Shown here in pieces: positions 42,108 to 55,026 of a DNA stretch of 64,000 bases. Source of the DNA: Theobroma cacao (lineage: Eukaryota > Streptophyta > Magnoliopsida > Malvales > Malvaceae); contig NC_030855.1 in the NCBI RefSeq assembly GCF_000208745.1, forward strand, positions 25,115,549 to 25,179,548. The letters run 5' to 3'. A program made the position numbers and the translations under genes. The notes beneath the pieces were generated by a model that ran no database searches, was not told where the DNA came from, and saw nothing but the letters and a program-made list of their open reading frames with translations. Numbering within the stretch: the first letter of the stretch is position 1; the number at the start of each line of letters is the position of its first letter.

Positions 42108-44705
42108 ATGGAGTGGTGTGTTTCGATGCCAAAGGTTGAACTTCACGCTCACCTCAACGGTTCAGTTAGGGACTCTACTCTCCTGTGAGCTTACTTATCC
42201 CTCTCTTCTCTTTCTTTAATTTTAAGGTTTTGAATTATCTTTGCTATCTGAACCATGAAGCTTAATTTAGTAGTGTTGTTTTCTAACAGAGAACTTGCAA
42301 GAGTTTTGGGTAAAAAGGGTATCATTGCTTTCTCTGATGTGGAGAATGTTATAATGAAAAGTACGTTGCTTCCTTCTCTTTTAATGTTTTAGTCCTCTAT
42401 TTCATTGCTGAAAAAAATACAAAGAAGAAAAATCCTCTGCTCAATTGTGCAATTTGCACATTGTGCAGTTGTCATTCTTGAGAACCCAAAACAAACATGA
42501 GATTGGCTGCTTGGTCACAGCTCAGGTGGTAGGGCCGGGTGGAGTTTGGGGTTGGAATGGTTTTCATTTGATTTAATTAATCTTGCACATCTAGGAAATT
42601 AAGAATTCATCATATTGTCTTCTGTATATTTAAGATTGATATTTAGGAACCTCCTGAATTTTTTTTCAATTCAGGTGACCGTACTTTACATGAAGTGTTC
42701 AAGCTGTTTGACCTCATTCACATTCTCACTACTGATCACTCGACTGTTACAAGAATTACTAAAGAAGTAAGGAAGCTTCCTACTTGAAGGCTTCTCTTAC
42801 CATAATTCGTCCATATCGGTTCATCATGTTTTTCTTGCTCTTTCAAAATACAGGTCATTGAAGATTTTGCTTCTGAGAATGTTGTATATCTAGAGCTTAG
42901 AACAACTCCTAAGGTACTTTTGTTGCAATATTTTAGTTTTGCGGGGGGGCGCAGCTTGTTTAACATGATGAAACAGCATGTAGTTTTGAATTAATGAACT
43001 CATGGAACTGTTGTACAGAGAAATGATTCCATAGGAATGAGCAAACGCTCTTATATGGAAGCTGTGATGGAGGGTTTAAAAGCAGTCAGTTCAGTTGATG
43101 TTGATTATGCTCCTGCTGGTTTGAAGACCAATACATTTAATGGAACTACAAGAAAAAAGCTATACGTTAGGTTTCTTCTCAGCATTGACCGCCGTGAGAG
43201 CACTGAAGCTGCCATGGAAACTGTATGTTAGGAATGCAGTTTGTGAAGAGCTTGTTATTTGTTCATTAGATAAGGTATCTAATATCTTTCTCTTTTTCCA
43301 ATTTTCAGGTTAAGCTTGCACTAGAAATGAGGGATTCAGGGGTAGTTGGCATTGATCTCTCTGGAAACCCGATTGTGGGCAACTGGTACTCATTGTGCAA
43401 CAAATCTCTCTACTTTTTTGTTTTAATTTAATTCTGTTTTGGATAAATAATCAGTAATCACTGCCACTAATTCTTACTAGTTTATTCATGACCTTGTCCT
43501 TTAAATGTTATAATGATCTCATAATTCTGAATTTTCTTTGCATCTGATGTAGGACTACATTCTTGCCAGCATTGAAGTATGCTAGGGAGCAGGGTCTCTG
43601 TGTAACTCTTCACTGTGGAGAGGTGCGTTTTTGTTTCTTCTCCTCACAAGTTTCATGCTACTAGTGTGCTTTATAATAATTGAAATAAACCGACTAGTTT
43701 ATTTGCATATCTTAGTGCTTGTAGGTACCTAACCAGGAGGAGATCAAAGCAATGCTAGACTTTCTTCCACAGAGGATTGGTCATGCTTGTTGCTTTGAGG
43801 AGGAAAACTGGAGGAAATTGAAATCATTGAAAATCCCAGTAAGATATTTATCAGTTAGTATGTGGGTTGATATCCAATTTTCCAAGCCATTTACTTGATA
43901 GATTGCTTTGAGTGTAATTTATTAGATTGTCGAAATCCAGCCAAGATTAATTCTGTTAATCATGTTTCCTTCTTGACGATTGATGAAATTTTATAGTTCA
44001 GTTTTCTATGATCTGTACCTCTCATCAAGGTTGGAGGATGCCTGTGCTTCTACATTTATTGACAGATTTTCAATTTAAAGAGGCTTTTAGAAGGTTTAGA
44101 GTTTGCATTGCAGGCTTGAATATTATAGGTCTTAGAACATTTAGCAAGCTAAAGGTTTTCTTTATTGTTTTTGCAGGTTGAGATTTGTTTGACATCCAAT
44201 ATCAGGACAGAAACAATTTCTTCAATAGATATTCATCATTTTGGTCAGGCTTTTCTGCTTCTATTTTCAACTCTGAGAGTTTAATTTTGCAAGTATTTAA
44301 TCAGCTACTCTCCAAGGATTGCAGCATATTTCTCCTTCTGCTATATACTGACTCTTAAAACATGTGTTCTTGTGACATGGTGATGCAGCTGAACTATACA
44401 AGGCAAAACATCCATTGGTTCTATGCACAGATGATTCTGGTGTTTTTTCTACTAGTCTTTCTGGGGAGTACCATCTTGCTTCTTCTGCGTTTGGTAAGTG
44501 AAACATAACTAACACACTCAAAACGGTATAGATCAAATAGGTCATACTCACTGATGATGTATTCTTTTTTTTTTTCCTAGGTCTCGGAAAGACAGAAATG
44601 TTTCAGCTTGCTGAAACTGCTATTTGTTTTATATTTGCTGATGATGGAGTAAAGGAAGAATTGAGAGCAATTTTCGAAGTAGCTGCGGGGAAGCTAAAAT
44701 TATGA
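42108..44705 (+). CDS. MAPDA: N6-methyl-AMP deaminase (adenosine deaminase-like)
   Basis: Cytosolic zinc enzyme that converts N6-methyl-AMP, released by turnover of m6A RNA, to IMP. Exons: 42108-42184, 42290-42360, 42675-42766, 42854-42913, 43019-43222, 43309-43385, 43553-43622, 43725-43838, 44177-44243, 44389-44493, 44581-44705, giving 353 aa, about the size of Arabidopsis MAPDA. Metal and catalytic motifs are all present: His13 and His15 (ELHAHLNGS), His214 and Glu217 (LHCGE), His237 (GHAC), and Asp292-Asp293 (CTDDSG). Family stretches ENVVYLELRTTPK, GMSKRSYMEAV, FLLSIDRRES and EICLTSNI confirm the ADAL branch over true adenosine deaminase. The ATG at 42108 gives MEW, the same N-terminus as I recall for the Arabidopsis protein. 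Confidence 0.95.
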
Positions 44706-45828
44706 GTTGTAGCAGGTTCATAAGCATGTTGTACTTCCTACTAATACTTGATAGGCCAGTAGCAACATTGTTGATCCTATTTAGGTCAATTCGAGACCAG
44801 CTAGGCTACAATTCATCTGAATTCCTATGTTGAGACAAAGCCATTATTGTTGTAACTTTGAACTGATCAGATTTCTGAGCTTGGTTAAATGTATTCTCAC
44901 CCCTCCCCTTCTGGATGGTGCATTTGATGATCTTGAGATTTTCTAAGCAGGTGTAGATGAGCCATTTTCAGGCCATTGTCAGGCTTAAGTCTTGGCCTCT
45001 TCTGTCTGCCCCTCACTAAGCTGGTGCCATGCCTCTGGGAAAGGGCATATGGGCAATGTATGCCCAGACTCTTAAACTTGAGCAAAAGAACCCTAACCGA
45101 TGGGGTGAACATCTTAAAATCGAAATAATCGAAATCGATTTATATTTATCAGTTTGATCGGTTTTATCACAATCGGGAAAAAATGAAATTAAGTAATAGA
45201 CTAAAATCAAAACTGAACCAAACCGAATTTCGGTTGAATTATTGGGAATTAGAACTAATTAATGGTCCCTATATTAGTTAGAATCTGGGCCACCTGCTTT
45301 AAGTAATTAAACATTATGTCATTTATGTATTTATTTCTGTTAAACAATCACCGTTTGTCACTCTCACTAGAAAGCTATAGATTACAAAACACATGCAAAA
45401 CAGAATTCATATTATTGAGACTGGCTTAAGAGAAACGACGTCGCTTTCGTCAAAATTTAATGCACCAGGGAGCGAAACTATGTCGTTCAACCATCAAGCA
45501 AACGACGCCGTCGCAGAGATCTGGCTCAACTATAAAAACGATAATCGAACGACTCCGACAACAGAAACTGTGTCGGAAACGAAGTTCGTAGATTTCAGAG
45601 AGATCATTGCACCTTCAGTTGTCGATCAGTTTCCCATTACTCTCTCTCTCCTCCCTCCTCTCTCTCTCTCTCTAAGCCTTAACCCTTAAGAAAGAAAGGA
45701 ACCTCATCATCATGACTACTTTTCAATTCGATTTTCTTTCCGTGAATACATTTCAAATGTGAAACATCGTATCGACCGTCTGATCGGGATAATCCTCTTC
45801 TTCCCCGCATTTGGAACGTCTGATCACA
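44706..45828. other. Spacer between MAPDA and phospholipase gene
   Basis: 3' region of MAPDA, a low-complexity stretch near 45110-45250 (repeated AAACCGAA/TTTCGGTT-like words), and the phospholipase promoter with TATAAAA at 45531-45537 and a CT-rich leader near 45640-45674. No gene seen. Confidence 0.6.
45531..45537 (+). promoter_or_regulatory. Candidate TATA box of phospholipase gene
   Basis: TATAAAA, 298 bp upstream of the ATG, which would leave a leader of about 260 bp. The downstream (CT)n tract fits a 5' leader. Confidence 0.4.
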
Positions 45829-48800
45829 ATGTCTTGGGGACTAGGCTGGAAACGGCCCTCGGAGATCTTCCGATTGTCTCTAAGCTACGGGAACGAAGAA
45901 TCGGCGGAAGATCTCGACCGCACGTCATCGGCATCATCGACAAGTTCCGTTTCGTCCTCGTCGGCGTCGTTGCCGCCGCAGGATCAGCAGGAGGTAGGGT
46001 TCAGGATCGATCTGGATTGGATAGCGGGGGATGACGAGGACCAGGTGGCGTTGAGGCTGCAATCTCAATTGATGGTGGCGCTTCCGGTCCCGCAAGATGC
46101 GGTGGCAATTGAATTGAGGCAGACGGAAGGAAATGTAGTGGGGGTGGAGATGAAGGTGGAGAAGAGGAGGGAGCCGTTACGGGCGGTTACGATGGTTAAG
46201 GCGGCCGGGTCGGGTCAGCAGAGTGATGGAGTCGGAGTTCTGGTTCGATTGTTACGGTCAAATTTGGTTCCATCTGGTGATGGAAGTCCGGTTCAATGTG
46301 GTGACCATTGGAGAAGTGTCACTTTGCTTAGCCTTTGCGGTTGTGGTTTAATGGTAAATTCTTGCTTTTTCTTCCTTTTTCTTGTTCTTGCTTTTCTTGT
46401 TTTTTTTCATTTGTTTTTTGGTGAAATGATTATTTTGAGAAATGTGGGATGATGGACTGCAAGAAAGTATAAGGCTCTGCCTAGCCTAATTTTAACTAGT
46501 AACTAGTAAATTGATTCTTTTTTTAGGCTTTTTCTTTGTCAGCAGAACAAATTGGTAAGAGAAATGGTAATTGCTTAAAAATTTTGAAAGTTTTGGGATG
46601 AGCTCGATGAACTAACCTAGGCATGTTTCTTTTCCTCTCCTTTAGTAGATTGGAACTCATTGGTTGCTTATTTTTTGATACAGACACTGCCGGTTGAGCT
46701 AACTCGTTTGCCAATTCTTGAGAAACTATACCTTGATTACAACAAGCTATCAGTGTTACCACCTGAGCTTGGTGAACTAAAAACCTTAAAAGTACTCAGG
46801 GTTGACTACAACATGCTTGTTTCGGTTCCTGGTAAGCATGATCTTGTTTTTACAACTAAATTGTGTTCCTGAGACTTGTATTACCATATCGAGTTCCTAA
46901 CTTGCCATACTAGGACGGAAAAAAATTTGTTATCATGATTTTTGGAGGTCTAGGCCATAGATGTTCCTTCTCACTTGTCTATTTACCATATTTTTGTTGG
47001 TAATTATGAGCAGTGGAACTGAGACAGTGTGTGGGGCTGGTGGAATTATCATTAGAGCATAACAAACTTGTTCGGCCTCTTCTTGACTTCAGGTCACATT
47101 ATTGACAAACAACTTGTTTCTTTAAGGTTGTGAATATGTAGTTTTCTCTGGTCTAATTTTTTTCTCCAGTTGATGGCAGGGCTATGGCTGAGTTACAAAT
47201 TCTTAGGTTATTTGGTAATCCACTTGAATTCCTTCCTGAGATCTTGCCTTTACGCAAGCTTCGCCACTTGTCCCTTGCGAATATCAGGATTGTGGCTGAT
47301 GAAAATCTAAGATCAGTGACTGTGCAAATAGAGGTACACATCAACAAATTAGCTGTTTGTATTCTCATGCTTTTACATGACAATGTACAAATCTATATAT
47401 AAAACTGTTTCTCTTTTTGTGTTACAGATGGAGAATAGTTCTTATTTTGGTGCATCTAGACACAAGCTGAGTGCCTTTTTCTCTCTCATATTCCGTTTTT
47501 CCTCTTGTCATCACCCTTTGCTAGCCTCTGCACTGGCCAAGATAATAATGCAAGACCAGGGGAACCGTGTAGTTATTGGTAAAGATGAGAATGCAGTGCG
47601 GCAGCTCATAAGCATGATAAGTAGTGACAACCGCCATGTGGTACACAATATACTTTACTTTTATGAGTGACATCAGAATGTTTGTCTTTTCTTTCCCCTC
47701 CCTACTGTGCACTGTCCTTATAGTTCTGATTTGTGGTAGGTTGAACAAGCCTGCTCCGCTCTATCAACTCTTGCTGGAGATGTTTCTGTGGCCATGCAGT
47801 TGATGAAATGTGATATCATGCAACCTATTGAAACTGTAATGAGGTCTCCTGCCCCAGAAGAACTCGTTTCTGTGCTGCAAGTTGTGGTCACATTGGCCTT
47901 TGTATCTGATACTGTAGCCCAGAAGATGCTAACCAAGGATGTTTTGAGATCATTAAAAATGCTGTGTGCCCATAAAAACCCGGAGGTAACTTCCTGATTT
48001 TGTTTGATTCTCTTATATTGAATGATTATGTATAATTAAACCTTTATATTTAATCAGGTGCAAAGGCTTGCTTTATTAGCAGTTGGAAATCTGGCCTTCT
48101 GTCTGGAGAATCGCAGCATTCTGGTCGCCTCTGAAAGTTTGAAGGAACTTCTCATGCGCCTGACTATTGCACCTGAACCACGTGTGAATAGAGCTGCAGC
48201 TCGTGCTTTGGCAATTCTTGGTATATTTCTTGGATTTAATACTTTTTTTGAGAATCTTTAGATCATGGATCATCTGATTATGTTCTTGTTGTAGGAGAGA
48301 ATGAAAACTTGCGTCGTGCTATTAGAGGGAGACAGATCCCAAAACAAGGCCTACGCATACTCTCGATGGATGGAGGTGGCATGAAAGGTCTTGCAACTGT
48401 GAAGATCCTTAAAGAAATTGAGAAGGGAACTGGAAAGCGAATACATGAGCTATTTGACCTTATATGTGGGACATCAACCGGTGGCATGCTGGCTGTTGCC
48501 CTTGGTATTAAGTTGATGACCCTGGATCAATGTGAAGAAATATACAAAAATCTTGGTGAGTATGCTGCATAAAGATTCATTGTTCAACAACACTTTATTT
48601 GTAGTTCAATTTGTTTACTTTATTCTCCTATTTTGGCTTTGTAGGAAAGCTTGTTTTCGCTGAACCTGTGCCAAAGGATAATGAAGCTGCAACTTGGAGA
48701 GAAAAGTTGGATCAGCTTTATAAAAGTTCTTCACAGAGTTTCAGAGTTGTTGTACATGGATCTAAAGTATGAATTTCTCTTTTCATGAATATGAATTTGT

Positions 48801-51800
48801 GCTTCTTTTTACGATAGTGCTAGGGTTGCTTTCATGTTTTCCTTGAAAATATTTGTGTATGTATGCATGTAGAGGCATGAATAACATATCAAAGTATATC
48901 TTAAAAGAATGAGAACCTTTTGTATTTCTACAAGATATTTTTGGAGGATTTACCATAATTTACTTTAAGGGTTGCTCGTTCTGTATATTGCCTTTAATCA
49001 ATAAAACATGCCTATCTGCTGCAACTTTTGTTTTTTTTTTTAGTGGTATTATGGAAGAGTAAAATTAATAATCCAAAAGGACCTGCTGTTTTACCTTTCA
49101 AAGTATCCTTTGCTTTCAACAAGACACTATAACATATGGTATTGCAGCACAGTGCAGATCAGTTTGAGAGGTTGTTAAAGGAAATGTGTGCTGATGAGGA
49201 TGGCGACCTGCTAATTGAGTCTGCCGTGAAAAACATTCCAAAAGTTTTTGTGGTGTCGACTTTGGTGAGCGTTATGCCAGCTCAGCCTTTTGTATTCCGC
49301 AATTATCAGGTAGTTCCTTTTTCTATCATATAATATGAACTCTAATTGGGTTCAAGTATTATGTTGCTCATACAGATATATTTAGACTATTTTATCCATT
49401 ATGGTAATATATTGTTAGCTGTACAAGTTTGTTTATACATTTATATTTTTCTTAATGTGCAGTACCCTGTGGGAACACCAGAGGTGCCTTTTGCAATATC
49501 AGAAAGTTCAGGAATCACCTTTTTAGGATCTCCAACTACAGGTGCTCAAGTTGGCTACAAACGAAGTGCTTTTATTGGAAGTTGTAAACACCATATATGG
49601 CAAGCTATAAGAGCATCTTCTGCTGCCCCGTATTATCTCGATGACTTCTCAGATGGTATTTTTCTTCTGCTTCTTAAATTAACTATATTTTAAGAATGTC
49701 TAAGCTTCTTAACATTTATATTTAAATTTGTTTTACCTTCTCTGTAGATGTATACCGCTGGCAAGATGGTGCTATAGTGGCAAATAATCCAACGATCTTT
49801 GCCATAAGAGAAGCACAACTTTTGTGGCCTGATACAAAAATTGACTGTTTAGTTTCAATTGGGTGTGGCTCGGTGCCTACGAAGGTAACTGCATTTTTTT
49901 TGTGTTTTTGTCATCGAAGCAATTTGTCATGAGATCTGGCTTTAAGTTTCCGTAAAATTTTTTCAATTCCCATGACCACTTGAAGTGAAAAATCACCATT
50001 TTACGAGGATATTCATGCGGAATGACAGGAAACTGCAGAGATGCTTTTTTAAGCATTTCTGGTATCTTGACTAAGGGAGGATTAAAAATCTAGAGATTTT
50101 AACTTTCTAATTTATTTTTTCATTGCTGATCATATTAGTTTTAAGGGTCATTAGTTCAATCCATGGATTCATGAGTATCTCATCTGTTGTAGGCACGAAA
50201 AGGTGGTTGGCGTTATCTAGATACTGGGCAAGTGCTGATTGAGAGTGCATGCTCTGTGGACCGAGTGGAGGAAGCTTTGAGTACACTGTTACCTATGCTC
50301 CCTGAGATACAATATTTTCGGTTTAATCCAGGTATAAATTCTTGGTTCCTTATGGCTTTCAAAGATGAGGGCTGGAGGTCTATTTTAATCCTGGCTGATG
50401 TCTTGATAACTAGCTTTCATCCAACCATCATTTAATTTGATTTCGGAATTTATCCTTATGGAATAGCTCTTTAGTGGAATAATTATGAACTCTTCATTGT
50501 TTTATACGGTTTTCCTTGCAGTTGATGAACGTTGTGACATGGAGCTAGATGAGACTGATCCAACTGTTTGGCTGAAGTTGGAAGCGGCTGTAGAGGACTA
50601 CATCCAAAACAATTCGGAGTCCTTCAAGAATGCGTGTGAAAGACTTCTTCTACCATTTGCACATGATGAGAAGTGGACAGAGAATTTGAAATCTCAACAT
50701 TTTGCCAGGGCAAAGGCATCAAGTGCAGGTATTAGACCTCCTTTTCGATAATCGTCATATGTTTTATCTTTCTGGATGCTCTGCTGAATCTTTTTAAATT
50801 CTTTTATCTTGGGCTGTACTAGATGAGAATAGCCCTTCATTAGGTTGGAGGCGAAATGTACTACTTGTTGAAGCTTTGCATAGTCCTGATTTGGGAAGAG
50901 TTGTGCACCATGCTCGGGCACTTGAGTCATTTTGTGCACGAAATGGAATAAGATTATCTCTTTTGCATGGCCTCTCTGGAATTTCAAAGACATTACCAGC
51001 AACAACTTTTCCAACACCATTTACCTCACCTCTGATCACTGGAAGTTTCCCTTCAAGCCCTCTTCTGTTCAGTCCTGATGTTGGCCTGCAGAGGCTTGGC
51101 AGAATTGACATGGTCCCACCTTTAAGCTTGGATGGATTACAATCCGGAAAGACAGCTACATCACCCCCAAAGTCTCCTCCTGCACCCAGACAGCTCTCTT
51201 TACCTGTACGGTCACTGCATGAGAAGTTACAGAATCTACCGCAAGTGGGCATTATACATTTGGCCCTTCAAAATGACTCAGTTGGATCAATACTAAGGTC
51301 TAAAAAGCCCCTCTATTTTGTGGCATTACTTGTGAGTGTCGTTTATGCCCTAGTCCTAACCTGCTAGCTGCTTCTTTTCTCTAGTTGGCAGAATGACGTT
51401 TTTGTCGTGGCGGAACCTGGAGAACTGGCTGATAAGTTTCTACAAAGTGTCAAGGTTAGCATGTTGTCAGTGATACGGAGCCAGCATCGGAATGATGCAT
51501 CAAGTTTTGCCAATATAACAACTATTGCTGATCTGATTCACTATAGACCATACTTCCAAGTTGGAAACATTATCCATAAATATATTGGACGCCAAACTCA
51601 AGTGCGCATGCTTTTCTCATTTTCTTTCAGGTGATTTCATTTGTTATTAGTTTGATATTATCAAAACTAATGAAGTTCTGTTGTAATTGTCATGACATCT
51701 CTTAAAGGTCATGGAAGATGATCAAGAAATCGGGGCATACATGTTTCGTCGTACAGTCCCTTCTTTGCACTTGACACCTGATGATGTTCGTTGGATGGTA

Positions 51801-52942
51801 TGTATATGGCTCTCATTTGATTATCTGATTTACCCATCAAAGCACATGATACCTGATGATGTTCATTGGGTGATTTGTATATCCCTTGTTTCACTCTGGT
51901 GAAGAGTTACGTGGCGAAATCTTTGATGTTTAACCTCCATTAATGTCCCTTGTCCTGTATGCTGCTGCTGGTCTTGTTAAGGCAATATTGCATTTGCTGT
52001 ATGCTACTGGTCTATTAATGTCCCTTGTCCTGTATGCTGCTGGTCTTGTTAAGGCAATATTGCATTTGCAGAATTAGTGAATTTTTCCTTGGTTCAATTG
52101 CTTAAACTTGCTTAACCTTGAGATGAAAAAAAAAAATTGCTTAAACTTCAATAGATAGAGATGACCTTGACAGACATAAGATTAACTTGAGACAGTTGCT
52201 TCTAATCATTGAATGAATAGTAATAGGTTTCTAAGACGTGAGGATTTTATTTGCTATAAGCCTGTATTTTCAGTCGAATGACATTTATTCTTGATGATGG
52301 CATGTCAACTTAGGACCATTGTGTCAGCATATTCAATGATCCCAATCCCTTTCAGTGGCGCCAGAAGTCTTTTGTTTATGTTTTATGTTATTTGATTCAT
52401 GTTTTCTGTGGATCATGAACAAACTTGAGTTATCCTGAACAAAATTTGTTTTTAGTACTATGTGGTTGATACTTTGTCTCAAATAATGCTAGGTTGGTGC
52501 TTGGAGGGACAGGATCATAATCTGCACAGGAACTTACGGTCCAACTGCAAATTTAACCAAGGCCTTCCTAGATTCTGGGGCCAAAGCTGTCATATGCCCT
52601 TCAGCTGAGCCCCAAGAAGTGTCAATGACAGCAGTTAACGGTTCAGGAGAGTATAACGTTCTGGAAAATGGTAGGTTTGAGATTGGTGAGGAAGATGCAG
52701 AAGAAGAAGAAGAGGCTGAACCTATCAGTCCGGTGAGTGACTGGGAAGATAGTGACTTGGAGAAGAATGGCGACCATTCTACCGGTTTCCGGGATGAAGA
52801 AGAAGAGGAACTATCAAGGTTTGTCTGTCAGCTGTATGACCCGGTGTTTCGCGAAGGCGCTAGAGTGGATGTTGCCCTCAAAAAAGCTCTTGCCTCCCAT
52901 CGGAAGCTGAGGTTTTCCTGTCACCTTCCCAATGTAAAATAG
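45829..52942 (+). CDS. PLA1: LRR-ARM-patatin phospholipase A (PLA-I)
   Basis: Large patatin-related acyl hydrolase acting on galactolipids and phospholipids. The Arabidopsis relative (At1g61850) is tied to jasmonate and defence. Exons: 45829-46353, 46684-46831, 47014-47092, 47180-47333, 47428-47640, 47740-47985, 48058-48220, 48295-48555, 48645-48766, 49148-49309, 49463-49655, 49748-49884, 50193-50331, 50522-50728, 50823-51297, 51385-51601, 51708-51797, 52493-52942, giving 1326 aa. Domains: a Ser/Asp-rich N-terminus, leucine-rich repeats (about 176-300), ARM-like helices (about 330-500), patatin domain (about 510-800) with oxyanion loop DGGGMKG (536-541), nucleophile Ser570 in GTSTG, and catalytic Asp762 in QDGA. 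The C-terminal part has an acidic stretch (EEDAEEEEEAE). It starts at the ATG at 45829. An upstream in-frame TTG is not a start. Confidence 0.95.
51939..52071. repeat. Tandem duplication in phospholipase intron 17
   Basis: Two copies, with a period of about 75 bp, of a unit starting ATTAATGTCCCTTGTCCTGT and running through GTTAAGGCAATATTGCATTTGC. The first copy has one extra CTG triplet. Confidence 0.9.
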
Positions 52943-54678
52943 CTTGTCAAATAAATCTCATACAACATTAAAATTCAAAAAAGGGAAAAAAAAAAAAAAA
53001 AGAACACAAAGAGAGAGAGAAAGGAGGGAAATAAAAATATATGAAGTGCATGGAATAATTACCAAAAACCAAGAAAAAAATAAGAGGCACTAATTCAATT
53101 TTGAGGCTTACAAGAAAACATTTGTTGTCAATCATTCATTCCTTGAACAAGAGTGTAGATTTTTTACATTTCTTTAATGGAAATATATAGAAACTTATAT
53201 TTTTAGTTGATTTTGTTCTTGTTTCCGGTTGAATTATCTCGATAAAAATATCCTCTTAATGGAACTGATTGAAATTTTGTTTTAATTGAATTAATCGGAC
53301 TTTTTCACCGAATTATCTGGAGTTCTGAATATGAGTCAATATTGGTGGAAAGAGAGACCGGAAGATGGTGCAAACTGCAAATCCCTTCAATACTCAGCAT
53401 GTATTTTTCCCGGCATCTCATTCATTTTCCATTGCTGCTACATGATACAAACTCATCAGATGGATCATACATTTCAAACCCATTTTTCGGAAAATAGATT
53501 TTACATCATGAGGAAGTAGGAGCATGTCTTGATAAAATTGCTTTTCTGAGACCCAGCCAGTGATCAGTATGAGCCCAACTGTAAAGGTTTACAGCTAGAG
53601 ACACCTGTATCACTGTCTGGTCGGATCAAGATTTGAACTCAACAGATTGATTCCGTTTTAGTGTCGTCTGAAATCTTTGTTTAGCTTCTCAAATGCTTTT
53701 TTGCCTGGCACAAAAAGACTTTGTTTTCACATTTCTTTGTCTTTCGGGATTGGTGACAGTGTAGGATATTATTGTCATGCATCCAGATCAGACACAGCAC
53801 CACTTTTTCACTAATTTAATTTAAATTGAAAGCAGGAGATGTCTACCTGAATGGTCTGCTGTCCTGTCCTGTTTCAGAATCTAGATGGTATACAAAAGAA
53901 GACTTCCCTGATCATACAACTCTCTTACTGAAATGAAGAAATGATTTCAGCCACTAGCATGGATAAGTTTAATCATTGGAACCCGCACAATGCGTTTAAA
54001 GGTTGTTTTTGATTCAAACGATTGCAAGAAAACAAAAAACAAAGAAAAAGAAATGGGACATTCCACAAAAAAGCAAAGGGAGTTGAGAAATCAACGGGCA
54101 CTAGGACCCCATGCCTAATAACCCAAAACAAAAAGCACTCAAGTGAAAGAAGCCTTCCTTTTTCCCTTTCTCTATGCAAGCCATGAGAAGAAAAGAAGTT
54201 TAACCTAATAAAGATAGAAAGGAAACCAAGCACAGTTGAAATTTCCTTCTTTTTTTTTTGTTTTGTTTTGTTTTTCAGATCATGGTTCTAAACCAATCAT
54301 AAAGATTACAGTTTTACAGCTTAAGGAATGTGCGGAAGGGGGCAGCCAATTTCTATGGTTTAGAAGGTCAAAGGGGTAAACAGAAAACAATACGGAAAAA
54401 ATGCATGCTTTCATTGCAAACACAAGGAAGGATATGATGATGGTCTGTATCCCTATCCGAGGCTCCAATTATGCAGAAACTCATGCTGTCCACTTTAATA
54501 AAGTGATTAGATTAATAGCTTTATTTAGGTCAGAGGGATGCCTCATAAGCAAAAGTAATCTTCCCAACATAGGCAAGGAACCAGGGCCATCACTTTCTTC
54601 AGCCACAAGCCTCCAGTACCACTTAAAAAAATGCAGTATAAAGCCAGCTTCACAAACACCAAGTTTTTCCCTGAGAAA
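52943..54678. other. Spacer downstream of phospholipase gene
   Basis: 3' region of the phospholipase gene and upstream region of the small gene at 54679. It has homopolymer A and T runs near 52985 and 54250. No supportable gene. Confidence 0.5.
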
Positions 54679-55026
54679 ATGGCTGCAGCAACTCCTGTTG
54701 CAATAGGCACAAGGGGAACTGTGGGATCACTTCTCAAGAAGGAGATTGAGTACTTTACCAAGTTTGAGTTAGAGGGACGCGGGAGCTGTTGGAAACCGCA
54801 TGGACAAGTAGTGGAGATGGTCCAGATGGATTGCAGAAGAGGTCATGCAAGGCAGAGTCTCTGGTTATCGATTACTGGCTGGAAAAGGAAGAAGCGAAGA
54901 GGGGGCAGCGGGTTCCTACCAAGCATGTGTTCTGCCACGGAAGTTGCAGATAAGAATCAGCTAAACAGGATTCCTGGTTTCAATTACAGGATCCTTAAAA
55001 GTGATGTGAACAACTTTCACTTTTAG
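54679..55026 (+). CDS. Small conserved plant protein, function unknown
   Basis: Intronless frame of 115 aa from the ATG at 54679. A further in-frame ATG 48 nt upstream would give 131 aa. It begins MAAATPVAIGTRGTVGSLLK and continues KEIEYFTKF, then a basic cluster (TGWKRKKRRGGSGFLPSMCS) and a Leu/Asn-rich end. I recall short uncharacterised plant proteins with the same start (TPVAIGTRGTxGSL, KEIEYF) and the same KRKKRRxxSGFLPSMCS segment, so I think it is a real conserved gene, but I cannot assign a role. No signal peptide or membrane segment is seen. The basic patch might serve nucleic-acid binding or nuclear import; this is speculation. Confidence 0.65.
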   Translation: MAAATPVAIGTRGTVGSLLKKEIEYFTKFELEGRGSCWKPHGQVVEMVQMDCRRGHARQSLWLSITGWKRKKRRGGSGFLPSMCSATEVADKNQLNRIPGFNYRILKSDVNNFHF

